Below are positions 54,139 to 63,677 of a stretch of DNA of 64,000 nt, one piece after another (position 1 is the stretch's first letter; each line of letters starts with the position of its first letter). Position numbers and translations under genes: made by a program. Below the pieces are notes generated by a model. It saw only the letters and a program-made list of their open reading frames with translations. It ran no database searches and was not told where the DNA came from. The DNA comes from Aquiluna sp. (GTDB lineage: Bacteria; Actinomycetota; Actinomycetes; Actinomycetales; Microbacteriaceae), in NCBI GenBank assembly GCA_021741585.1, contig JAIOXN010000001.1, forward strand, positions 124,001 through 188,000. The letters run 5' to 3'.

Positions 54139-56363
54139 GAGCTCTTAACTCTATAAACGTCGTAGACGGCTTCGATTCTGCGCACCTGGTTCAAAAGATG
54201 CTCTAGGTGAGAGGGGTCTGCCATCTCAAACACAAACTTTGAAAGTGCGACCCTGTCTCTTCCGGTCGAAACCGTTGCAGACAAAATGTTCACGTGGTTT
54301 TCAGACAAGACCCTTGTGACATCAGAGAGCAAACCAGAACGATCTAGAGCCTCAACCTGAATCTGAACCATAAAAACGCCTCTTGAGTTATCTGCCCAAG
54401 AAACTTCAACAACACGCTCTTGGTTCAAGCTCTTGACGTTCTTGCAGTCTTCTCTGTGAACCGATACCCCTTCACCACGCGTTATGAAGCCGGTTATCTC
54501 ATCACCTGGGACTGGTGTGCAGCACCGTGCCATCTTTGTTAGAACGTCTGGCGATCCTTTCACGAGGACACCTTGGTTAGCGCGCCGCGGTCCTCGCATT
54601 CCCTTTGGAACCTGGATCTGAATCTCTTCGGGGTCTGCTTCGCTGCTGTACCCGTCGATAACGCGAACTCGATCAATTACCGCGTTCGCAGATATCTGCC
54701 CGGCTCCGATCGCGGCAAAGAGAGCATTTATATCCTCAAGCCTTAGGTCACTAGCCACCCGCGTGAGCGTCTCAGAGGTGAGTAGAGATTGAATCGGGAG
54801 CCCTTGCCTCCTGAGTGCCTTGACGAGAGCGTCTTTCCCATCTTCGGTGGCAAGCTCTTTACGTTCTTGCGTGAAGTAGTGTCGGATTTTAGCTTTGGCG
54901 CTTGCCGATCCAACGAAGTTCAGCCAGTCCTTGCTGGGTCCCGCCGATTCCGATTTAGAGGTTAGGATCTCAATTACATCTCCGGCCTGAAGCTTGCTTT
55001 CAAGCGGAACCAATCGACCGTTGACTTTAGCGCCAATTGTTTTGTGTCCTACTTCGGTGTGAACTGCGTACGCAAAATCCACCGGGGTGGAGCCGGCGGA
55101 AAGCCCAATAACCTTGCCTTTAGGCGTGAAAACGTAGAGCTCTTTCGCACCAATTTCAAACCGAAGGTTATCTAGGAACTCCCCTGGATCAGCGGTCTCT
55201 TCCTGCCAATCGCTGAGCTGTTTGAGCCAGGCAAAATCAACTTCCTTATCCCCCGCCCTGCCGGCTTGAGCTTTATATTTCCAGTGAGCTGCGACACCGT
55301 ACTCTGCGCGTTGGTGCATTTCCTGGGTACGAATCTGAATCTCCACTGCCCTACCCTCAGGACCAACCACCGTGGTGTGGAGGGATTGGTAAAGGTTGAA
55401 CTTTGGCATCGCGATGTAGTCCTTGAACCGGCCAGGCAAGGGTGACCATCTTGCGTGTATCGCCCCAAGGGCGGCGTAGCAATCTTTGACCGAGCCAACA
55501 AGGACCCGCACGCCTACGAGGTCGTAAATATCATCAAACTCGCGACCACGAAGAACCATCTTTTGATAAATGCTGTAGTACTGCTTTGGCCTGCCGTCTA
55601 TCTTGGCCTTCACCTTGCCATTTCGAAGCTCGGCGGAGATCTCGTCCAACACTTTCTCGGTGTATTCCGAACGCGAAGGGTTCCGCTGTGCGACTAAGGT
55701 CACAATCTCTTCGTAAACCTTCGGGTACAACACTGCAAAGCTGATATCTTCAAGTTCCAACTTGATTGTGCTAATGCCTAGCCGGTGTGCCAGAGGGGCG
55801 TAGATCTCAAGAGTCTCTTGGGCTTTACGCTTGGCAGAATCGGGATTTACAAAACCCCATGTTCTGGCGTTGTGCAGGCGGTCGGCAAGCTTTATAACCA
55901 AGACACGAACGTCTTTCGACATCGCAACAACCATCTTGCGCATGGTCTCTGATTGAGCAGAATCGCCAAACTTAACTTTGTCTAGTTTTGTAACTCCATC
56001 AACTAGCAGCGCTATCTCATCGCCAAAATCTGCCTTGAGCGATTCAAGCGAATAGCCAGTGTCCTCGACAGTGTCGTGAAGTAAAGCTGCAGCAATTGTG
56101 GCGGGGCCAGATCCCAAGTCGGCAAGGATCCTTGCAACCGCGAGTGGGTGGGTGATGTACTCTTCACCCGACTTACGTGTTTGCCCCTTGTGGTGAAATT
56201 CTGCAGTCTTAAAGGCCCGCTCGATCACGGGAATGTCGGCTTTAGGGTGGTTTAGTCGAACAATCTTGATTAGATCAGCTAAATCGGATCCATATGCTGT
56301 GGAAGATCTCGTGAAGATTCTCGGCAGCCTAGACCTCAGAGATGAGGTAAGGCTGTCTGACAT
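54135..56363 (-). CDS. rel: Rel, bifunctional (p)ppGpp synthetase/hydrolase
   Basis: Rel makes and degrades the stringent-response alarmone. In order: a HD hydrolase domain (about 35-190) with ITHPLAVARIL and the ALLHDTVEDT metal site; a synthetase domain (about 235-350) with RPKQYYSIYQKM and GREFDDIYDLVGVRV; TGS (about 400-460), a zinc-finger/helical region with CCTPVPGDEITG, and a C-terminal ACT domain. Both catalytic centres look intact, as in actinobacterial Rel. ATG 56363 follows TTAGGAGC. In M. tuberculosis an apt gene stands between secF and rel; here the spacer is 30 bp. Confidence 0.96.
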   Translation of the reverse strand: MSDSLTSSLRSRLPRIFTRSSTAYGSDLADLIKIVRLNHPKADIPVIERAFKTAEFHHKGQTRKSGEEYITHPLAVARILADLGSGPATIAAALLHDTVEDTGYSLESLKADFGDEIALLVDGVTKLDKVKFGDSAQSETMRKMVVAMSKDVRVLVIKLADRLHNARTWGFVNPDSAKRKAQETLEIYAPLAHRLGISTIKLELEDISFAVLYPKVYEEIVTLVAQRNPSRSEYTEKVLDEISAELRNGKVKAKIDGRPKQYYSIYQKMVLRGREFDDIYDLVGVRVLVGSVKDCYAALGAIHARWSPLPGRFKDYIAMPKFNLYQSLHTTVVGPEGRAVEIQIRTQEMHQRAEYGVAAHWKYKAQAGRAGDKEVDFAWLKQLSDWQEETADPGEFLDNLRFEIGAKELYVFTPKGKVIGLSAGSTPVDFAYAVHTEVGHKTIGAKVNGRLVPLESKLQAGDVIEILTSKSESAGPSKDWLNFVGSASAKAKIRHYFTQERKELATEDGKDALVKALRRQGLPIQSLLTSETLTRVASDLRLEDINALFAAIGAGQISANAVIDRVRVIDGYSSEADPEEIQIQVPKGMRGPRRANQGVLVKGSPDVLTKMARCCTPVPGDEITGFITRGEGVSVHREDCKNVKSLNQERVVEVSWADNSRGVFMVQIQVEALDRSGLLSDVTRVLSENHVNILSATVSTGRDRVALSKFVFEMADPSHLEHLLNQVRRIEAVYDVYRVKSS
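54136..54147. other. 12-bp perfect palindrome over the convergent stop codons of DUF349 and rel
   Basis: TAAGAGCTCTTA is fully self-complementary and contains the DUF349 TAA stop and the last two rel serine codons. The 4-base CTAA at 54135-54138 serves as TAA on the plus strand and TAG on the minus strand. No T-tract follows, so it is not a normal intrinsic terminator. It may be chance. Confidence 0.5.
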
Positions 56364-56377
56364 TCACTGCTCCTAAG

Positions 56378-56383
56378 ATTTTA
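56378..56383 (-). promoter_or_regulatory. Possible -10 element for rel
   Basis: Minus-strand TAAAAT (5 of 6) in the 30-bp secF-rel spacer, flanked by two CTTAGG direct repeats. A start six to seven bases downstream would fall at the ribosome-binding site AGGAG, about 8 bases from the ATG, giving a very short leader. The -35 is weak. Confidence 0.3.
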
Positions 56384-56393
56384 CCTAAGAAGT

Positions 56394-57368
56394 CTATTCG
56401 CGACCAGCCAAAACCTTGCTTGCGGCGGATTTAAGTGCTGCCTCATTTTCCCTGAGGTGAACATAAACCGGGGCGGCAAGGAAAATCGATGAGTAAGTAC
56501 CGACAATTGTTCCCACGAACAGCGCAAGAGCGATGTCGCGTAGGGTTCCAGCGCCTAGAAGGACTGAGCCGATAAACAGAATCGAGGCAACTGGCAAAAC
56601 GGCAACGATGGAGGTATTCAATGACCTGACAAGAGTCTGGTTAACTGCAAGGTTGACCATTTCCCCAAAGGTTCTGGTCTCGGAGAATTCGATCTCAAGC
56701 GTGTTCTCTCGAACCTTGTCAAAGACCACGACGGTGTCATAAAGCGAATAGGCAAGGATGGTCAAGAACCCGATTACCGCAGCCGGCGTCACCTCAAATC
56801 CAACACCCGCATAGACACCGGCTGTGAGGATCAAGTCGTGGGCTAGCGCAATCAGTGCAGCGACCGACATCTTCCAAGACCGGAAGTAAAACGCCATCAG
56901 CAGTGAAACAAGAACAAGGAATACTGCAAGTCCGGTAAGGGCCTGTTGAGTTACGTCAGCACCCCAGTTTGGCCCGATAAAGCTCGATGCAACGGTGGAG
57001 TCGTCAACCTTATAAGCCTCGGCAAGTGCAAGTCGCGCCTCTTCAGACTCGACGTCTGCCAACTGCTCAGTCTGAATTCGAAGATCATTAGCGCCAACAG
57101 CGGTAACGCTCACCTCAACTCCAGCAACAACGCTTCTTACTGCATCTACCGCCAGTGACTGGGGAAGCTCTTGAGAGTTGGTGAGTCTGAATTCAGAACC
57201 ACCACGGAACTCAATTCCAAAGTTGAAGCCACCCTTTAGGAAAGGAAGTGCGACGGAGATGATGATTGCCACAGCTGCAACGATGTACCAGATGTTGCGC
57301 TTGCCAACAAAGTCAAACGACCTCTTGCCCGAGTAAAGCTCGTTTCCGATCGTGCGCAGACTAGTCAT
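56394..57368 (-). CDS. secF: Protein translocase subunit SecF
   Basis: SecF with SecD uses the proton gradient to finish protein export through SecYEG. The 324-residue protein has a cytoplasmic N-terminal amphipathic start, TM1 (about 28-46), a periplasmic domain with GGSEFRL, and TM2-6 (about 145-305) with the RND-type block IGFLTILAYSLYDTVVVFDKVREN. ATG 57368 overlaps secD by 8 nt (ATGACTAG), so SecD and SecF are made in equal amounts. Confidence 0.96.
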   Translation of the reverse strand: MTSLRTIGNELYSGKRSFDFVGKRNIWYIVAAVAIIISVALPFLKGGFNFGIEFRGGSEFRLTNSQELPQSLAVDAVRSVVAGVEVSVTAVGANDLRIQTEQLADVESEEARLALAEAYKVDDSTVASSFIGPNWGADVTQQALTGLAVFLVLVSLLMAFYFRSWKMSVAALIALAHDLILTAGVYAGVGFEVTPAAVIGFLTILAYSLYDTVVVFDKVRENTLEIEFSETRTFGEMVNLAVNQTLVRSLNTSIVAVLPVASILFIGSVLLGAGTLRDIALALFVGTIVGTYSSIFLAAPVYVHLRENEAALKSAASKVLAGRE

Positions 57369-59046
57369 TTGAATCTCCTAAGTTTGCTGCCGCTTTACGC
57401 TCGGCAATTGTTTGACGCTTTAGTGCCTCTTTAGAAGCCTTGGCTGCCTTAGTCGCTGGAAGAGCTTGTGACACAACGAACTTGCCACGACCCGCATAGC
57501 TTGCCCTTGCTGCAGAAAGGTCAAAGCCGGACCACTTGTGGCCTGAAGCAAAGAACTTATTGCGAGCCAAAAGTTGAACTACTGGGTGAGTGAACAATGT
57601 CACAACCAACAGGTCGATAAGTGTTGTCAAACCCAGGGTGAAGGCGAATCCTCGAACCGAAGAACTGGTTAGCAAATAGAGCACGGTTGCAGCTGTAAAG
57701 CTAACCGCGTCAGATACCAAAATTGTTCTAAGAGCTCGGTTCCACCCGGCTTCCACCGCAGTCTCAAGAGTCCTGCCTTCTCGCAGTTCGTCTCTGATCC
57801 TCTCGAAGTAGACGATAAACGAGTCAGCTGTGATTCCAATGGCGACAATAAGCCCAGCCACACCTGCCAGCGATAGTCGGTAACCCTGCCTCCACGATAA
57901 GAACGCGACAGCAAGATAAACAAGGAGACCGGCAACAATAAGTGAACCAAGTACTACCGAGGCTAGGCCGCGGTACTGGAAAGTCATGTAGATGATTACG
58001 AAGATCAAACCAATTGCCCCAGCAATTAGACCGCTGCGAAGAGACTCTTCTCCGAGTGTCGCAGAGATGTTTTCCTGTGACTGGACCTCGAAACCTATTG
58101 GCAGTGCTCCATATTTCAGCTGGTCAGCCAAAACCGTAGATGATGCTTGAGTGAATGATCCGGTGATTTGAGCCTTGCCATTTGTGATCACGGCATTTGT
58201 GCTAGGTGCCGTGATGACCAAGCCATCCAAAGTGATTGCAAACTGATTCTGAGGTGATTGCAAGCCGTAGAGCCTGGAGGTTACAGCTCCGAAGGCCTCT
58301 GTGCCGGCAGCGTCAAATTCGATGTTCACAGCCCAGTCGTTGGTGGTAGCACCGGTAGATGTGGTTATTTTGCCGGCGTAAGCATTCGAAATATTCAGTC
58401 CCTGGACTTCGACCGGTCCTAGTACGTACTTGTACATCAGGTAATCATCACAAGTTATTAGTGGGAGGCTAGGGTCATCGACCTGGCCAGCAGAGCGGAA
58501 ATTAGAGGCGCAGTCAAGAGCGTCGAAATCTGCTGCCAACTTCTCGGTGATCCAATTCAAATCCGAAGCGTTCACTGGAGTTACTGCAGGGACATCGCTA
58601 AGAGCACTTGTGTCCACTGGTTCGGAATCAGCGACAGCCGAAGTGCTAACGGCAAAGGTTAATACTGGGCGGAACTCCAACAAGGCGCTTGCCTTGATTA
58701 GTTGCAGTGTGGTCGGGTCGGGAGATCCGGGGATTGAAACAACGATGTTCTGATTGCCCTGAATCGAGACCTGAGCCTCCCCTACACCGGTTCCATCGAT
58801 TCTTTGCCTGATGATGGTAACTGCCTGATTTAGCTGCTCCTGGGAAACAACCTCACCATCCGCGAGAGTTGGAGTCAAGATGATAGATGTGCCGCCCTGG
58901 AGGTCAAGTGCAAGCTCTGGGGCAAATGAAGCCCCAGGTTGAGCGGTAACTGTTCCCCAAATGATTAGGGCAGCAAAGAATGCCGCTATTCCCCCTACCC
59001 AGCCAAGTTTCTTTCGCGCCAAAGCCTGGGTTGTATTTTCAGCCAA
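57361..59046 (-). CDS. secD: Protein translocase subunit SecD
   Basis: SecD has TM1 (about 14-33), the first periplasmic domain beginning at LALDLQGGTSIILTP, a large periplasmic head that helps pull the exported chain, then TM2-6 in the C-terminal half with the conserved AGLIVAIGITADSFIVYFERIRDELREGR. The cytoplasmic C-terminus from about 525 is Lys/Ala-rich. Length of 561 residues is usual for Actinobacteria. Start is TTG 59046, 2 bp after yajC. Confidence 0.96.
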   Translation of the reverse strand: MAENTTQALARKKLGWVGGIAAFFAALIIWGTVTAQPGASFAPELALDLQGGTSIILTPTLADGEVVSQEQLNQAVTIIRQRIDGTGVGEAQVSIQGNQNIVVSIPGSPDPTTLQLIKASALLEFRPVLTFAVSTSAVADSEPVDTSALSDVPAVTPVNASDLNWITEKLAADFDALDCASNFRSAGQVDDPSLPLITCDDYLMYKYVLGPVEVQGLNISNAYAGKITTSTGATTNDWAVNIEFDAAGTEAFGAVTSRLYGLQSPQNQFAITLDGLVITAPSTNAVITNGKAQITGSFTQASSTVLADQLKYGALPIGFEVQSQENISATLGEESLRSGLIAGAIGLIFVIIYMTFQYRGLASVVLGSLIVAGLLVYLAVAFLSWRQGYRLSLAGVAGLIVAIGITADSFIVYFERIRDELREGRTLETAVEAGWNRALRTILVSDAVSFTAATVLYLLTSSSVRGFAFTLGLTTLIDLLVVTLFTHPVVQLLARNKFFASGHKWSGFDLSAARASYAGRGKFVVSQALPATKAAKASKEALKRQTIAERKAAANLGDSND

Positions 59047-59048
59047 AA

Positions 59049-59309
59049 CTAGTTCCCCTCAGATGTTTGAGACTGCGCACTGCGCACGGCCTGCTTCACA
59101 ACACGAAGCTTTGTGCCTGGAGTGCTCTCAAGTTCAATTTCGGTATCGGTTACTGCGGTGATCTTGCCCTTAATTCCCGAGTGTAGAACTGCTTCAGCGC
59201 CCACAGAAAGGGACTCAAGTAGGTTCTGGGTGTCCTTCTTACGCTTACGGTTCTGGTTAATAAGCAGCAGAATCATTACCGCCAGGATGGCGAGCAGTAT
59301 GTAGTCCAA
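59049..59309 (-). CDS. yajC: YajC, preprotein translocase accessory subunit
   Basis: An 86-residue single-span membrane protein (TM about 3-18) with a cytoplasmic SH3-like tail containing the family motif LSVGAEAVLHSGIKGKITAV and ending in a charged tail. It forms a complex with SecD and SecF, encoded just downstream. The start codon is TTG 59309 with AAGGAAA seven bases upstream; an ATG is not available at a plausible place. Confidence 0.93.
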   Translation of the reverse strand: MDYILLAILAVMILLLINQNRKRKKDTQNLLESLSVGAEAVLHSGIKGKITAVTDTEIELESTPGTKLRVVKQAVRSAQSQTSEGN

Positions 59310-59339
59310 ATTATTTCCTTACCGAATTGGTACCCCGAA

Positions 59340-59345
59340 ATTATA
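59340..59345 (-). promoter_or_regulatory. -10 element of the yajC-secD-secF operon
   Basis: A perfect TATAAT on the minus strand in the 58-bp ruvB-yajC spacer. The transcript would start near 59333, giving a leader of about 24 bases with AAGGAAA before the TTG start. The -35 hexamer is poor (GGGCAA at 17 bp). Confidence 0.52.
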
Positions 59346-59367
59346 GGCTGTTATTAGTTAGTTTGCC

Positions 59368-60339
59368 CTAGTGGCTCTCAATATGAGCCAAACCTGATGG
59401 TGTTATCTCTCTGCCACGTGGCGTCCGGTGCAAAAATCCGATTCTAATCAGGTAGGGCTCGATTACGGATTCAATCGTGTCTGGCTCTTCCCCGATTGCG
59501 ACTGCAAGAGTAGAAAGTCCAACCGGCTTCGCACGAAATTGAGTTGAAAGCAGTCTCAGAATCTGACGATCCACGCGATCCAGGCCCTCGGAATCGATCT
59601 CGAAGAGGCTCATCGACTTCTCTACTGAGTCGATGCTCAACGCCTCATGACTGTTCACGCTCGCGTAATCGCGTACCCTTCTGAGCAGTCGGTTGGCAAT
59701 TCTTGGCGTGCCTCGTGACCGCGTCGAAAGCATTGTTGCAGCGTCGTCGGCAATGGCTATCTCAAGACGATCGGCTGAACGCTTGATCACCTTGGCTAAA
59801 TCGACCGGTTCGTAGAACTCCAAGAACGCGGTGAATCCAAATCGGTCACGCAAAGGTGTTGGGAGCATTCCGCTCCTAGTGGTCGCGCCGACCAACGTAA
59901 AAGGAGCAATGTCTAAAGAGATTGATGCCGCACCGGGACCTTTTCCAACCATGACATCGACCCTGAAGTCTTCCATCGCTAGGTAAAGCATTTCCTCTGC
60001 AGACCGAGACATCCGATGGATCTCGTCGATAAACAAAACGTCGCCAGTCTCGAGCGAGGACAATATCGCGGCCAAGTCCCCCGAGCTTTGAATTGCTGGG
60101 CCAGAAGTGAGTTTCAGCGGGCGATTGGACTCTTGAGCGACGATCATCGCCAGAGTGGTTTTACCGAGTCCTGGAGGCCCTGCTAACAGAATGTGATCCG
60201 GTGTGCGATTGGCCAACTTGGCCGCCTCAATGACCAATGAGAGCTGATCTACGACTCTTTTTTGGCCGACAAACTCTGAGAGGTTGCTAGGGCGCAACGC
60301 TTGTTCAGCTGCCCGTTCCTCGGCTGTGGCATCAAGCAT
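59368..60339 (-). CDS. ruvB: Holliday junction DNA helicase RuvB
   Basis: RuvB is the AAA+ motor for branch migration. Walker [10 protein letters not shown], Walker [12 protein letters not shown], sensor 1 [20 protein letters not shown] with the arginine finger, and the C-terminal winged helix that binds DNA ([15 protein letters not shown]) are clear. Length is 323 residues. ATG 60339 overlaps ruvA by 8 nt (ATGCTTGA). Confidence 0.97.
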   Translation of the reverse strand: MLDATAEERAAEQALRPSNLSEFVGQKRVVDQLSLVIEAAKLANRTPDHILLAGPPGLGKTTLAMIVAQESNRPLKLTSGPAIQSSGDLAAILSSLETGDVLFIDEIHRMSRSAEEMLYLAMEDFRVDVMVGKGPGAASISLDIAPFTLVGATTRSGMLPTPLRDRFGFTAFLEFYEPVDLAKVIKRSADRLEIAIADDAATMLSTRSRGTPRIANRLLRRVRDYASVNSHEALSIDSVEKSMSLFEIDSEGLDRVDRQILRLLSTQFRAKPVGLSTLAVAIGEEPDTIESVIEPYLIRIGFLHRTPRGREITPSGLAHIESH

Positions 60340-60904
60340 TCTCTACCAACTTTGCGCTTCCGAGCTTTCCAAGAGCAGCTTTAAGTGCCTCTGAATCCGA
60401 GAGGCCCTGTGGAAGATCCCGGAGAATTGCCCTTGCGCGCACTTCGTCAGTTCCAAGCTGTAACAGAGCCGCCAAAACATTTTCGTTCTGAGGGCTAGCA
60501 GTGCTAAGTCCTACTTTTCCGGATAATGAAATAAGAATCAGTTTTGCGGTCTTTGGTCCGATACCAGATATCGCCCTGAATACCGCCTCGTCATTGTTAT
60601 TGACGGCATTCCTAAGTTGAGAGGGCTCTAAGCCAGAGAGAACCACCATTGCGAGTTTTGGTCCTATGCCGCTTACTGAGCACAGTAGTTCAAATAGATC
60701 GCGCTCCCCAGGTGATTCAAAACCAAATAACGAAAGGTCATCTTCACGAACAATTAGCTTCGTTGGGATTGAGAGCTCTCCTTCAAGCTTTAGTTTCAGT
60801 GAGTGTCTCGTGGTTATCGCTATCCAATAACCAACGCCACCAACTCGAAGTTCAATGCCATCGAGACCAATCTGACTGATGGTTCCGGTCAGTGATGAAA
60901 TCAT
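60332..60904 (-). CDS. ruvA: Holliday junction-binding protein RuvA
   Basis: RuvA binds the four-way junction as a tetramer and recruits RuvB. Domain I is an OB fold (1-65), domain II has two helix-hairpin-helix motifs ([18 protein letters not shown] and [16 protein letters not shown]), and domain III is a short UBA-like helical bundle that touches RuvB. Length is 190 residues. Start ATG 60904, 4 bp after ruvC. Confidence 0.96.
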   Translation of the reverse strand: MISSLTGTISQIGLDGIELRVGGVGYWIAITTRHSLKLKLEGELSIPTKLIVREDDLSLFGFESPGERDLFELLCSVSGIGPKLAMVVLSGLEPSQLRNAVNNNDEAVFRAISGIGPKTAKLILISLSGKVGLSTASPQNENVLAALLQLGTDEVRARAILRDLPQGLSDSEALKAALGKLGSAKLVENA

Positions 60905-60908
60905 CTGC

Positions 60909-61442
60909 CTAACCTAGCTTTCTATTGGAAGCTTTGGCTGCTGCGACCCACCTGCGCTGGGCCGCCGTTCCAACCCCGAGGGCTCTCTTTGACGCACAAA
61001 TTGCTACAGCAAGAGCGTCTGCAACGTCTGCAGGCTTAGGAATCTCCGCCAAACCAAGAATCTTGCCGACCATCATTCCAACTGCTGCCTTATCTGCTCT
61101 GCCGTTCCCGGTCACAGCAGCTTTCACCTCACTCGGCGTGAAGAATTCCAATGGGATCTCGTGTCGGTATGCAATGGCCATTAGAGCGCCAGATATCTGA
61201 GCGACACCCATGACAGATCGGAGGTTGGCCTGTGCAAAAACCCTCTCAAGCGCTATGAGATCGGGATTATGTTTAGCAACTAGCTCCTCAAGGCCGATTG
61301 AGATTAGCCCGACTCGATCACGCGGAGCTTGGGTTGCATCGCTTGTGAACAAGCCAAAATCAACTGCGCAATTTCTCTCGGTATCGATTAAGCCAAATCC
61401 ACATCGAGTGAGGCCGGGGTCAACACCAAGAATCAGGGTCAC
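60909..61442 (-). CDS. ruvC: Holliday junction resolvase RuvC
   Basis: RuvC cuts Holliday junctions symmetrically. The RNase H fold carries catalytic acids Asp7 in LGVDPGLTRCGFG, Glu66 region LIALERVFAQAN, and the C-terminal Asp pair in KPADVADALAVAI. Length of 177 residues is normal. The start is GTG 61442, sharing one base with the yebC stop (TAGTG). The yebC-ruvC-ruvA-ruvB order is typical of bacteria. Confidence 0.96.
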   Translation of the reverse strand: MTLILGVDPGLTRCGFGLIDTERNCAVDFGLFTSDATQAPRDRVGLISIGLEELVAKHNPDLIALERVFAQANLRSVMGVAQISGALMAIAYRHEIPLEFFTPSEVKAAVTGNGRADKAAVGMMVGKILGLAEIPKPADVADALAVAICASKRALGVGTAAQRRWVAAAKASNRKLG

Positions 61443-62197
61443 TAGCCTTGAGCCTCTAGTTCAGCCAAAACATCTGGCGTCAAGTCCATGTTTGTATAAA
61501 CGTTTTGGACGTCATCAAGATCTTCTAGCGCGTCTATCAATCGGAATACCTTCCCAGCGGTTGCTGCATCCGCCTGAATCTTCATTGAAGACACGAACTC
61601 CACATCGGCAGATTCATATTCGATTCCGGCTTCTTGGAGTGCGGCTCTGGCATCAACCATGCTGGATGGGTCGCAAGTCACTATGAAGCTCTCCCCGTTT
61701 GATTCGACCTCTTCAACGTTGTGCTCCAAAGTGGCCTCCAGAATTGCATCCTCGGATGCTGCTCCTGGAACCAAGATGACTCCTTTACGAGCAAACTGGT
61801 ATGAAACCGATCCGGGGTCAGCCATGTTGCCAGAATTCTTGCCGACCGCGAGGCGAACTTCCGCTGCTGCACGGTTTCTGTTGTCGGTCAGGCACTCGAT
61901 TAAGACAGCGATTCCGTTTGGCCCATAGCCTTCATACATGATGTTGGTGTATTCAACGCCATCACCGGTTGCTCCAGAACCGCGCTTAATGGCGCGGTCG
62001 ATGTTGTCGTTTGGTACGGAATTCTTGCGCGCTTTATAGACTGCGTCATAGAGGGTTGGATTTCCCTCGATGTCGGCACCGCCGGTGCGCGTTGCTACCT
62101 CAATGTTTCGAATCAGCTTTGCCCAAAGCTTCGCGCGCTTTGAGTCGTTTGCCGCTTTTTTGTGTTTGGTGGTTGCCCACTTGGAGTGTCCAGACAT
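61442..62197 (-). CDS. YebC/PmpR family protein
   Basis: A 251-residue three-domain YebC-family protein, beginning [27 protein letters not shown] region that is diagnostic (basic N-terminal helix bundle). Members have been called transcription regulators and more recently translation factors easing stalling at polyproline; both views apply to the family and cannot be separated here. Start ATG 62197 has AGGTAG at 12 bases, somewhat far. It precedes ruvC with a one-base overlap and follows pdxT by 16 bp. Confidence 0.95.
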   Translation of the reverse strand: MSGHSKWATTKHKKAANDSKRAKLWAKLIRNIEVATRTGGADIEGNPTLYDAVYKARKNSVPNDNIDRAIKRGSGATGDGVEYTNIMYEGYGPNGIAVLIECLTDNRNRAAAEVRLAVGKNSGNMADPGSVSYQFARKGVILVPGAASEDAILEATLEHNVEEVESNGESFIVTCDPSSMVDARAALQEAGIEYESADVEFVSSMKIQADAATAGKVFRLIDALEDLDDVQNVYTNMDLTPDVLAELEAQG

Positions 62198-62213
62198 AGT
62201 TTTATAAAGCTAC

Positions 62214-62783
62214 CTAATCTTTTGCTATTTTGCAGTGCTCTAGGAATAAGTTGTGGAGAAACTTCGAGCCAGTAATCTCCGGGTGGAATGAAGCCCCAAA
62301 AAGATGGCCGCTTCTCACGGCAACCGCTTCTCCGTTCAAGGTAGCGAGCACCTCCACCTTTGAGGAGTCAAGAATTCTCGGTGCCCGAATAAATGCGACC
62401 TTTTCTTTCAAAGTTCCAAAATCCACCTCAGATTCAAAAGAGTGAGTCTGGCCGCCATATGCGTTTCTTGAAACCTTGATTGGCAATCCCCCGATGAATT
62501 CCTGACCGGGAATAGAGCCCTCGACATCGTCGGCAAGCATGATCATCCCAGCGCAGGTTCCGAGAACTGGTTTTGCTTTGGCGAAATCGCGCAGCGCTGG
62601 AAATAGGCCGAAACTTTTTGCAAGATTCGACATGGCCGTGGACTCTCCACCAGGAATTATGAGTGCATCTACTTTCTCGAGCTCAGAGGCTCTTCGAACC
62701 TTGATTGATTCGACTCCAAGCTCGTTCAGGAGCTTTTGATGCTCTCTGTAGTCGCCCTGGAGACCTAGGACTCCAATTAGCAA
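62214..62783 (-). CDS. pdxT: PdxT, pyridoxal 5'-phosphate synthase glutaminase subunit
   Basis: PdxT hydrolyses glutamine and hands ammonia to PdxS. It has GVLGLQGDYREH, the PGGESTAM motif, the nucleophile cysteine in LGTCAGMIML (about residue 77), and the catalytic His and Glu in ASFHPEITG near the C-terminus. Length is 189 residues. Start is TTG 62783, directly adjacent to the pdxS stop. Confidence 0.96.
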   Translation of the reverse strand: MLIGVLGLQGDYREHQKLLNELGVESIKVRRASELEKVDALIIPGGESTAMSNLAKSFGLFPALRDFAKAKPVLGTCAGMIMLADDVEGSIPGQEFIGGLPIKVSRNAYGGQTHSFESEVDFGTLKEKVAFIRAPRILDSSKVEVLATLNGEAVAVRSGHLFGASFHPEITGSKFLHNLFLEHCKIAKD

Positions 62784-63677
62784 TTACCAGCCACGCTCCG
62801 AGAGACGGTGAGGTGCAGGCAGGTCATTTACGTTGATTCCAACCATTGCCTCGCCAAGCCCTCTTGATGCCTCTGCCACAACCTTTGGGTCATCGAAGAA
62901 TGTGGTTGCCTTAACAATCGCTGCGGCGCGAGCCGCTGGATTTCCACTCTTGAAGATTCCGGAACCCACGAATACACCGTCGGCACCAAGCTGCATCATC
63001 ATTGCAGCGTCAGCAGGAGTCGCGACACCACCTGCTACGAATAGCACGACTGGCAATTTGCCCGTTTGGGCTACTTCTCGTACAAGTTGGTAAGGAGCCT
63101 GCAACTCTTTTGCCGCAACGTAAAGCTCATCCTCGGTCTTGGCTGCAAGCGCCCTGATCTCGGAAGAAATTGTTCGGATGTGCTTTGTCGCCTCAGATAC
63201 GTCTCCAGTGCCCGCTTCACCCTTTGAACGGATCATTGCGGCGCCTTCGGTAATGCGACGAAGCGCTTCACCGAGATTGGTCGCTCCACACACAAATGGG
63301 ACCTCAAAGCGCCACTTGTCAATGTGATTTACATAGTCCGCAGGAGAGAGTACTTCTGACTCATCGATGTAGTCAACCTCAAGTGATTCGAGAATCTGTG
63401 CCTCAACAAAGTGACCAATGCGGGCCTTGGCCATCACAGGGATTGAAACTGTGTTGATAATCTGATCAATCAAATCTGGGTCGCTCATGCGAGCAACTCC
63501 ACCCTGCGCACGAATGTCGGCTGGCACTCGCTCAAGGGCCATGACGGCTACAGCGCCCGCATCTTCTGCGATTTTGGCCTGTTCTGCAGTCACAACATCC
63601 ATGATCACGCCGCCCTTTAGCATTTCTGCTAGGCCGCGCTTAACGAGTGGGGTTGATTCGAAGATTTCTTGGGTCAT
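62784..63677 (-). CDS. pdxS: PdxS, pyridoxal 5'-phosphate synthase lyase subunit
   Basis: PdxS builds PLP from ribose 5-phosphate, glyceraldehyde 3-phosphate and ammonia. The TIM barrel keeps [17 protein letters not shown], the active-site lysine in [17 protein letters not shown] (about residue 82), [37 protein letters not shown] region, and the C-terminal LSERGW. Length is 297 residues. It gives the cofactor for TrpB and other PLP enzymes. ATG 63677, 9 bp after the HIT gene. Confidence 0.97.
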   Translation of the reverse strand: MTQEIFESTPLVKRGLAEMLKGGVIMDVVTAEQAKIAEDAGAVAVMALERVPADIRAQGGVARMSDPDLIDQIINTVSIPVMAKARIGHFVEAQILESLEVDYIDESEVLSPADYVNHIDKWRFEVPFVCGATNLGEALRRITEGAAMIRSKGEAGTGDVSEATKHIRTISSEIRALAAKTEDELYVAAKELQAPYQLVREVAQTGKLPVVLFVAGGVATPADAAMMMQLGADGVFVGSGIFKSGNPAARAAAIVKATTFFDDPKVVAEASRGLGEAMVGINVNDLPAPHRLSERGW

